Source of the DNA: Portulaca oleracea
Lineage: Eukaryota; Streptophyta; Magnoliopsida; Caryophyllales; Portulacaceae
Assembly: GCA_029582165.1 (NCBI GenBank)
Contig: CM055892.1
Span: 10,922,254-10,986,253 of the forward strand
Length of the DNA: 64,000 nucleotides
Direction of reading: 5' to 3'
Shown here: piece after piece, positions 56,210-64,000 of the stretch
Numbering within the stretch: the stretch's first letter is position 1
How the letters are laid out: each line of letters starts with the position of its first letter
The notes under the pieces: model-generated
The model's input: the letters and a program-made list of their open reading frames with translations, nothing else
Database searches by the model: none
Told to the model about the DNA's origin: nothing
Translations under genes and position numbers: made by a program

Positions 56210-59200
56210 GAGTATAAGATACCGGTTGTGAAACTTGCATTTTATGCAAATGTGCAGGATCTACAGCAAAGTAGATGTGCTTTGAAGGATGAGAGTCAGC
56301 CTACAAATAGGAACATACGATTAGTTGTAGTTCCTTATGAAGAGTTTGTTGTTTATCCATTTCCTCAAGACTTATGAGAGAAATTTATAGGTGATTCTAT
56401 GTTCTCATTATAAGTATTTCTTACTCTCAACTAGAGAGAGAGATGATCTCGGATAAACACACTCAACACATTGAAACCAAAAGGTTTAAAAGGAATAACT
56501 CATGTTCAAACATGAACCTTGTAACAATATACTAAGTCATGTAAATCAGAGCGCACTCAGAAGCGTCAATGTGATAGAATTTTGAATAATAAGACTTTGA
56601 AACATATGATGTTTGCAAAGCATGATTGTACCTTTTACCAGGAAGGGTAAACGAGCCAACAAACACTTATACATATAGATGTATGTAGTCCAATTGAGCA
56701 CAAGTATAAGGGATGAATTACTTCAAATCTTCAAAGACGAATAAAATAACACATGGTGATTCATGTCTGTCAGATTCATTTGAAGCTGGAATGTTAAAAT
56801 AGCTTGAAGATTTTCCAAAATGAAATAGTCTTGACGAAACAATGAGAACACCTAGATATATATGATCGAAAAGATGCTAATGGTTGAGCCAAGAGTTTGA
56901 ACAAATGACTCAAATGAAACATAATTTTGGCACTATAAGCTTAAGTCATATTAATCAGAAATGCATTCAGAAACTGCATAGTACAGGATTTTGAAAAACC
57001 TAAACTTTGAAAAGTTCAATGTTTTAAAAGGCATGCCTGATGGGTAAGATGACTAAAAATCATCGCTTATTGGAATTGGTGAACAAGCTAATGACTTATT
57101 AGGATGCAAACATATTGATGTATGTGGGCCTATGAGCACTAGTGCTAGAAGAAGGTTTACTGTACCATTTCATCACTTTCAGTGACAATTTTTTAGTAGA
57201 TATGGGTATATCTACTTAATACACCGCAAGTCCAAATCCTTTGAAATGTTCAAAGATTTTCAAAGTGAAGTACAGAAACCAACTTGGAAAGAAAATCAAA
57301 ACCCTTCAATAAGGTTGAGGAGGTAAGTATTTGAGCCATGATTTCACTGACCATTCCAGAGAATATGGAATTGTATCATAACTCTCTTCTATAGGAATAT
57401 GACATCTCAATGATGTATATAAAAAGAGGAATCACACCTTATTAGATATGGTGCGATCAATGATGGTTAAGTCAACATTTCCAGTTCCCTTTGGGGATAC
57501 ACGCAGTTAACTGTAGCTTTAATTACTAAACAAAGATTATCTGAAGCACTAGAAGAAAACACAACATTTTGATTTGGAGTCCTTAAACTTTCTGAAAGAA
57601 AAGGGTATCACTTCTACAAATTGTTGTAGAGGAAAGTGTTTGTGTCTCAAAATGCTTTCTTCTTAGTGAATATGTTATTCTCTAAAAGAAAGAGTGGGAG
57701 AGTTTTTGAACTTACCGAAGTTCGAGAGACACAAAACACTATAATCATCACCTGAAACTCCGCTACTTGATCCTAGTTTAAATTTTCCTATTGGTCGGGA
57801 AATTAAGAACAAGGTTGAGGCATTTGAAGCTCCTCAAAATATTGAGAAGGAGATGTGATGAACATTACTCCAAGCAAGGTCAGGTAAACAACTCCATCAA
57901 CCACAGAGATATCGATCTTCTATGGATGAGCGTGAGATCTTACTTTTACAAAATAATGACTCTACCTACAGCAAAGAAGTTTTAGCAAGTCAAGATTGCA
58001 TAAGATCTAAGATGGATTCCATGTATTCAAACCAAGTTTAGAACTCGGTTGATTTGTCTGAAGGTGTGAGCCATCAGGCATAGGAGGGTTTTAAGGCAGA
58101 ACATGGATACATTAAGATAGACATCAAGACTGACTTCAAAATTAGATTTGGAAGAAAGGTGTGTATTTGACGCAACTAAATGGTCTTTTTTTGGAATACT
58201 TGTAAACTTCAAGAGACCATTTGTGGTCTTAAGGAAGCTTCTAGGAGTTGGAATCATTGACCTTCTTGACCAGGATATCAAAAAGTTTGATATACTTGGA
58301 AGTACCAAATATAATATTGTGTTTACGAGAAGTTCAGTGGGAGCAATACGTTTTCTGATATTGTATGTGACTGACATACTGCCTACTGAGAAGAAGATTC
58401 CGATGTTGCATCTACTGAGGTTGACTTGGGAATAATTTTCAAAGAGAAGGATTGGTGGGGCTAAGAATTTTCTTGGAGACAAGATCTATAATGATAGATT
58501 AAAGATTTTGATTGTTTGAATCAAAGTTGACTAGGTGTTGAATAAGTTCAACCCACTTCGAGAATTGATTAATTTCCATAAATCATGGCATATCCTTAGG
58601 GAATCTGATTGTCTCAAAACAATAAGAGGATCTAAAAGGGATGAGACATATAGCTCACGCTTCATGCGTGAGATTAATGTATGCCACGAGATGGTCAAAG
58701 CCCAACATAACATATACATTGTGTATATGTGTAAACAAAACTAAGGATATATCCTCAGTTTTGAGTGGTTAATAAGAGCTAAGTATAGAGAGTTGTACTG
58801 ATGCTACACTTATGTCAGGAGATATGATTCTATGAAAGGTCAAAGGAATTATATGAACTGTCTGAGTGGTATTGAGGTGAGCTGGAAGATGTTCCTAACA
58901 TGACATGCGTTTAATTCTGAAAATAAGACAAGCATGGCACGACTTTCGAAGTTGTGACAAAAACTGTTAGGATTGTGAAGTTTGTTTTAGAACTGGGTGA
59001 TGTTTCTAGACTTGCTAGAGAAATGGAGCCTTGTTGATAGGAGCCATCACTCAAGCAAAGGAACTGAAACTCACTATGAATCCAAACATGAGTTCCGGAA
59101 ATATCTCCCTGTATGAAAGGTCATTAGTGAGATACTATATGTGCGAGGTTCATTGCAAGTATTATGTACTGAACCCCAGTTGTGGTTATAGCATGATAGT

Positions 59201-60042
59201 CATGCATGGGCAATAGGTATTGAACACATTCCGGAATATTAACAAGTCAAGTTTACATGAATTGTTCATGAATTATGACCTTGTTGATTCATCATTAAGA
59301 ATAAGATTCCAAATTTACATTAATTGTGGTTTAGAATTATGTAAATGTCCAAAAGGATTAGTGAATTCAAAATGGGAAATTGGATGAGGTCTGATTTCTG
59401 AAACCCCATTAGTGAACTTGATGACGCTAAAACCTGGTCGACAGTCGACCTATTTCCTAATTGTATTATCACATAGGAACAATGATAATATCATTACAAT
59501 TAGCATGTAAAGTTGAGGTGATGATCAAGTTTTGTGATCATAGTGATGTGATGACATCATAAATCAATCGCATGGGTATTGTTGAGAACAACTACCGAAC
59601 TGACCCGCAGTGGGAGCCCTTTAAGTTGGGAATATCATAAGAGCTCTCGCTACTCAAAATTCCTAAATCCTGAGTTCAGTACATAGACTACATGGTCTGT
59701 TGTAACTTTGGAGCGCGTCAAACGCCTTTCATAACAGTAGGCTATAAAGGCGGTGTCTGGGTTACAGTTGGATCATGTGAGAATGTGTGTTTGAACAAGA
59801 TGGCATTGTCTTCCCTTTCAGGGATAGTTGTCTCGTTGGCCACTCGGTGAGATTGGACTGAAAATGCTTGGCCGAACTCAGCTGAATCAATAGTTGATCA
59901 TCTGCATTTCAGAGTCAAACTCGGAGATCGAGGAATGTTCAGGTCTTACACAAGGATGACTTCAGCTTACCTTACCCGAACTTGAGACAGTAAGTGATAA
60001 GGGAATTCAAGGAATCGAACACTTGTGGGACAAGTGGGAGAT
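56210..60042 (+). pseudogene. decayed protease, integrase, RT and RNase H of element I
   Basis: Traces in order. Protease DTGCETCILCKCAGS near 56220. Zinc-finger/integrase start HIDVCSPIEHKYKG near 56670 and CGPMSTSARRRF near 57120, then RYGYIYLIHRKSKSFEMFKDF near 57200 and DMVRSM-like DNA near 57440. The linker KGYHFY-KVFVSQNAFFL lies near 57600. Fragments of RT start near 58136. The RNase H end, GAITQAKELKLTMNPN with ERSLVRYYMCEVHCKYYVLNP, lies at 59038-59190. Frames change often and stops are dense; nothing above 95 residues is open in sense. The nearly identical LTRs contrast with this decay. Confidence 0.8.
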
Positions 60043-60872
60043 TGTTGGGAATGTCCCGATAATGTTCGATATACACGGAGATTAAACCAAAGTAATATAG
60101 TAATTATATGTCTTGCTAGAGACCTCTATAATTGGTAATTAAATATGTTTAATTACAACTATATTATTTGGTCCTACTGGGTCACACAAGTCAGTGCCCT
60201 GGAACAATGTATGTAACCTAAATAATATTGTATTATGTTAAGAAATGTTGAGAGCTGATTTCTATGAGAAATCAGCCCAACACGGACCGAACTGGGTTCA
60301 ACACAGACCGTGTTGGGACACCACGGTCCGTGGTGTCCATGGGCCGAATTAATGGACCTTTTGGAGTCCAACACGGACCGTGTTGGGCCTAAGAAGTGCG
60401 CCGTTGCGTTAAGTCGACCCTTTAGGGTTTTGTACCCTCTCCCTAGGTTTTCTAAACACTATATAATGGGGTCTCTGTGAGATATTATTTTACACCAACT
60501 GCTTGAGACTCTTAGAAAGATATCAGGGTGATTTCCTGAGTTCCTCTCTCTTTTAGTTTGCAGTTATTGTTTCCTGAAACATTATCTGTTTCCTGAAACA
60601 TTCTCATATACCAAATACATACATCTTAGATTGAGATTCGTCTCGATCGGGTCGATCTAGGAATCGGGTTCCCGGAGTACTGCATGGACTTTTCAGTAGA
60701 TGATTTCAGCATTGGAATCTCGAAGGTCAACCTCTTCTTCAGCCGGAATAAGTGATCAGGTATAATTACTAAAGTCTCTGCAATTGTTGTGATTAATTGT
60801 TTTATGATTGTTATGAATATTCCGCCAATTAATCTGTATCTGTTTAGGAAATAGATAACCTAAAACCTAACA
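60043..60872 (+). repeat. 3' LTR of Copia element I
   Basis: 830 bp, close to identical to 52220-53049. Differences include loss of one palindrome copy and a short duplication of TGTTTCCTGAAACATT near 60570-60600. Followed by GTATG. Confidence 0.93.
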
Positions 60873-61019
60873 GTATGCCCATTGCTCTCGGTTTACATTT
60901 GTGCACTTGACCCGGTGCAAAATCTGGTGTTTATAGAGAGCCCCCACTTTGATCAAATCCAGCTAGGAGGAAAGCCAAAGTAGTTTGATGTATCGTATTG
61001 ACTAACGTGTTTATTGCCT

Positions 61020-61560
61020 TATCGTGGACGTCCGACAACTTGACGTATCATTTTACTATTAATGCTCAATGATAGGCGCTTGCTGATTTGGTGGATGTCT
61101 TTTACATTGACGCCCGACAAGTTGATGTACCACTGTACTGTTTGCACCTAATAATAGGCGCATCAGGATATCTGCCTTTTATATGGACGCCCGACAACTG
61201 AACATATCATTGTACTATGAACGCTTAATGATAGGTGCATGGAGGTGTAATGTCTGCCTTTTATTGGACGCCCAACAATTTGACGTATCATTATACTACT
61301 AACGCGTAATGACAGGTGCATCATTGTTTCTTCCTTTTACGTGGATGCCCGGCAACTAGACATATCATTGTAATTTGAACGCCTAATGATAGGTGCATGG
61401 AGATGAGGCATGTACCTTCTACATGGATGCCTGGAAAATGGAAGTATCATTGTACTGTCAACGCCCAACGATAGGCCTATTAAGATGTATTCCTTTTATG
61501 TGGACCCCGGATAATTGGACGTATCATTATACTATTAATGTCTAATGTTAGGCGTATGTT
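61020..61560 (-). repeat. 79-bp tandem array of element D
   Basis: Seven diverged units starting at about 61024, 61106, 61181, 61262, 61341, 61422 and 61500. Each has GGACGCCCGACAACT, then ATATCATTGTACTA, then an inverted-repeat word of the type AACGCCTAATGATAGGTGCAT. It occupies the place of the 50-bp array in B and C. Confidence 0.85.
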
Positions 61561-61740
61561 GATGACGATTTTCCAGTCTTTCCTGGTGTCGGTTCCAATC
61601 TTTCCAGTGTCGATGATGATTTTCCATTCTTTCCCGGTGTCGATGATGATTTTCTAGTCTTTCTCGGTGTTAGATCTAGTCTTTCCCGATGTCGATGGTG
61701 ATTTTTCAATCTTTCCCGGTGTCAATGATTTTCTTGTAGT
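61560..61740 (-). repeat. short tandem repeat TTTCCCGGTGTCGATGATGATTTTC
   Basis: About six diverged units of 25-40 bp, each with CTTTCCCGGTGTCGATGATGATTTTC-like sequence. Confidence 0.75.
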
Positions 61741-61861
61741 GAAACCATCATAGAATGTCAGTTTATTTTGAACAATGACTTAGTGATGCAGAGAGTTACT
61801 TGTCCGGCAAATTAATCATTGTTGACCCCAACTTTTCTTCTTTTTTTTTTTCATTTTTTTT

Positions 61862-61963
61862 CTTCTTCTTCCTTCTCTCTTCTTCTTCTTCTTCTTCTTC
61901 TTCTTCTTCTTCTTCTTCTTCTTCTTCTTCTTCTTCTTCTTCTTCTTCTTCTTCTTCTTCTTC
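61862..61963. repeat. (CTT)n microsatellite
   Basis: About 30 CTT units. The long Ser or Glu frames across it are a by-product of the repeat. Confidence 0.95.
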
Positions 61964-62159
61964 TTGGATAAAATGGGTTGGGGCTAGGCTCAAGCTACGT
62001 TAAGCAGTTAAGGATGTTTGGTCTTGGTCAAAACTAGGGGATAAAGAGATAAGGGTGAGGGTTTTGAGCCAATGAGTGAGAGAAAAGAGTCCCAAGGTTG
62101 TTTGGCCTATCCACGGTGATGGGACCCCTTTTGTGTGGTTTACATTGCTCCTCTTCTAC

Positions 62160-62167
62160 TATAAATA
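62160..62167 (+). promoter_or_regulatory. promoter of antisense gene 2 (D), TATA box
   Basis: CTATAAATACTAAG, about 110 bp before the ATG at 62273; same spacing as in element B (21182-21189 to 21070). Confidence 0.7.
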
Positions 62168-62272
62168 CTAAGACCCTCAAGTTCATTTCCTCACACCTCA
62201 CTTCATTCTTCACTTCTCTTAACTCCTTTGTCACTCCTCTTTAGAAATTTCTTTAGCTTGGTTTTTGCAAAA

Positions 62273-62848
62273 ATGCAACCAAGGAAACAAAGGAGTCGTC
62301 CTCTTCCTCATGATGCTGATTGGCCTCATGAAGTAATTTCTTTTGCGCTTTTCCTGGTTGACGATGTTTTTGCGTAGGATCAAGTGAACTGGTGTCCTTG
62401 GGTTGATTTTGACCTCATTGGTCTATCGTCTCTAAGACATTTAGTTGAGCGAGACACCCAACACCACCTGTTAATGGAGAGTCCGTTGGGGCATTATGGT
62501 ATCTGAGCGAATAGGCCACCATCCATCCTTGATTCCGAAGGACCCTCGTAAAAGATGTTTGAGCCATGGTATATGAGTGCGACGACTCTTGAAAATGCCA
62601 TTCAAGACGAAGACTTCCAGCAACATATTTGCAATGTCCTGGCCGAGTGATTTAATGATGAACTGGATCAGTACCTTCGTCGTCTGGATTTTAGAGTGGT
62701 ATGATGACTTCTTTCACCCCTTTCATTTTCTTAGCATAAATCATTGATAATTTCTTTTTCAGCTTGGATCGAGCAACAAAGCGGCAGAGGAGGCGTTCGG
62801 GATTTCGAGGAATATGATGTTTGGTTTTCGAGCTAGAGAATAGTAGCT
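62273..62848 (+). pseudogene. antisense gene 2 of element D, PMD exons deleted
   Basis: Exon 1 (62273-62332) encodes MQPRKQRSRPLPHDADWPHE, matching the start of B's gene 2 (MHPQGHRNPPLPHAAAWPHE). A 45-nt stretch (62333-62377) with a donor-like GTAATTTC and an acceptor-like TTGCGTAG leads directly to the exon equivalent to B 19460-19118: DQVNWCPWVDFDL, LVERDTQHHLLME, KMFEPWYM, YLRRLDFRVV. It ends at donor GTG|GTATGA (62698), and a further exon may start at 62763. The exons with the plant mobile domain are therefore missing. Stops at 62504-62506 and 62648-62650. 45 nt is too short for a normal plant intron. Confidence 0.75.
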
Positions 62849-62883
62849 CCTACTCGCTCTTAAAAGAGTTCTCTAAGAAACTT

Positions 62884-63400
62884 GTAACACCACGGCTCCT
62901 CCCGGATCACAGACATAACCAATAACTACTTTAATGATCGTTGACTGGCCCATAAATCACCATAAGCCTTTCCAACGTGCTTCGTCCTTGCTCACACGTT
63001 GTTTGGAAAAACTTCCCAAGAGGTCACCCATCCTAAGATTCTCCAAGAAACTTGTAACATCCCGACTCCTCCAGGGCAAACATTACCGATAACTGCTTTA
63101 AGGATCGTTGACTGGCCCCATAAATCACCATGGGTCTTTCCAGCGTGTTTCATCCCCGCCCACACGCTAGCTGGGAAAACTTCCCAGGGGGTCACCCATC
63201 CTAAGACTACTCCCAACCAAGCACACTTAACTAAAGAGTGCCCAACGGATGAGCTACCTTAGAATTGAAGAAGGTACACCTTGGTGATATGAGTAGTCAT
63301 TTCAATCCCTTTAAGTCACACTTAACCATATATCCGGGTTGTTAAAATCACCCCTACTTAAGCGTACAACGTCCTTGTTGTGCCTCAATCCACTTCATAA
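62884..63400 (+). repeat. chromovirus-like LTR DNA with internal tandem duplication
   Basis: AACTTGTAACACCACGGCTCCTCCC (62880) recurs as AACTTGTAACATCCCGACTCCTCC (63051), an offset of about 171 bp. Each copy continues GATCGTTGACTGGCCC, AAATCACCAT, TTCCCA and GGTCACCCATCCTAAGA. This resembles the start of LTRs of plant Tekay/Del-type chromoviruses, which begin TGTAACACCCC. No coding part follows. Confidence 0.6.
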
Positions 63401-64000
63401 TCTTTGCCCCCCTAGGTGAATGTCGTGGATCTCCTATCCACTAGGGCAAAACTCACACACACAAAATAAATATACACACACACAAAATAAATATAATAAT
63501 CGATGCACGCAATACGTGCGAATCAAAATTTGTAGAAAGAAAGCCAAAATAATTTTACCTAGGGATCAAATAGACAGAGCAAAAAAATAGAATTGGATAA
63601 AGGACAGTGAAAAACAACACAAAATAGAATGTTCAAATCGGTGACTTTTAGTATGCAAAAATTTGCTGGGAGGTGCCATACATTATTAATAACTGACTAC
63701 TGGGGGACAATATTTTTTTAATGCACTCAAAGGGGACCAAGTTTTCAAACAAATGGCTCCCAGGTGCCTTTTCGGCCATTCTTCACCGGAAATCATGAAA
63801 AGACTAAAATGCCCTTGGGGATGTTTATGAAAAGACCAAGCTACCCTTATATTTGCCTGCTCAAATGAAAACGAAGGCCTTTCGATTACCTTCTTCAATG
63901 CATGCCAACTACCATTGAACCAAACAATTCATCGGTTTCGTGGGGGATTTCCCAACAATTCAATTGTCAAATTACTAGGGTTGATTTCAATTGGATTGAT
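63401..64000. other. unassigned DNA at the right edge
   Basis: About 600 bp, AT-rich, with a CACACACAAAATAAATATA repeat at 63460-63492 and no recognised gene. A minus-strand frame at 63686-63898 shows no family motif. Confidence 0.4.

Larger units (their letters stand above)
52220..60872 (+). mobile_element. Ty1/Copia element I, structurally complete, coding region ruined
   Basis: 8653 bp with two 830-bp LTRs, a tRNA-iMet-type primer binding site, a purine-rich tract GACAAGTGGGAGA before the 3' LTR, and duplication GTATG. Inside, gag is unrecognisable and protease, integrase, RT and RNase H can only be traced as fragments in shifting frames. It is inserted in the LTR of element D. Confidence 0.93.
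60873..62848 (-). mobile_element. Tat-like element D, 3' part in inverse orientation
   Basis: Plus-strand order: LTR end (to 60935), polypurine tract (minus strand, GAGAGCCCCCACTTT at 60936-60950), two tandem arrays, microsatellite, promoter and 5' part of antisense gene 2 (which here reads on the plus strand). The layout matches B and C but sequence and repeats are diverged, so D is a related family. It has no copy of the 18-bp CpG palindrome in the sequence left. Confidence 0.72.

Noticed and set aside
52350..60374. Minus-strand frames of 66 residues in both LTRs of element I (52350-52550, 60174-60374)
   Set aside because: Same position in both LTRs because the LTRs are alike; they span the palindrome cluster and have no motif.
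61796..62003. Long Ser-rich (plus) and Glu-rich (minus) open frames
   Set aside because: They are produced by the (CTT)n microsatellite and have no gene context.
1..64000. tRNA, rRNA or organelle DNA insertions
   Set aside because: No cloverleaf-like or rRNA core sequence was noticed; a dedicated scan could not be run.

Overview
The window is transposon-dense DNA from a flowering plant, probably a eudicot. The evidence is Tat-type Ty3/Gypsy and Ty1/Copia polyproteins, GT-AG introns, TATAAATA promoters, Stowaway-like MITEs, and a Mutator-like element (MULE) with OTU-protease and plant-mobile-domain genes. I recognised no conserved single-copy host gene; one candidate first exon lies at 46468-46801. 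Almost every element gene carries stops or frameshifts.

Layout. 1-30293 is a nest of one Tat-like Gypsy family. Element A (gag from base 1, pol to 5565) has two genes downstream of integrase on the opposite strand. Element B (6277-23717; 5-bp target duplication CACGT; LTRs 6277-7819 and 22172-23717) is inserted in A's first antisense gene, and A resumes at 23718. Element C, on the minus strand, has its 3' LTR at 27584-29160 inside A's second antisense gene and is cut off near 30293. 30294-31082 is an LTR-like remnant. A Copia element (E, 31083-37387) is split by a deleted Gypsy-like element (F, 31432-34726, duplication GGTAT). A MULE (about 37393-45055) follows within about 10 bp of E's LTR; it carries transposase plus OTU on the plus strand and a plant-mobile-domain gene on the minus strand, with a 9-bp-TSD foldback MITE inside it. 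45056-49168 is low-copy-looking DNA with two Stowaway-like MITEs, a possible hAT-like MITE and the candidate exon. 49169-51890 is a minus-strand Copia fragment (H). 52220-60872 is an LTR-complete Copia element (I, duplication GTATG) with ruined coding DNA. It is inserted in the LTR of a diverged Tat-type element D, whose remnants are 51891-52219 and 60873-62848. Chromovirus-like LTR DNA follows.

How the Tat genes fit together. gag-pol (gag, retropepsin, RT, RNase H, a second RNase H, integrase) is read from the LTR promoter. Downstream, two spliced genes are read the other way from their own TATAAATACC promoters: gene 1, a DUF7745-like protein, and gene 2, a plant-mobile-domain protein with a Ser/Arg/Pro-rich tail. 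The LTR promoter and both antisense promoters share one architecture: clusters of an 18-bp CpG palindrome (AAAACCCGCGCGGGTTTT) spaced 76-79 bp apart, upstream of the TATA box and again in the transcribed leader or first intron. I count 28 copies. This shared palindrome array is the most interesting signal in the window. A second theme is that plant-mobile-domain genes are carried antisense by both a retrotransposon family and a DNA transposon.
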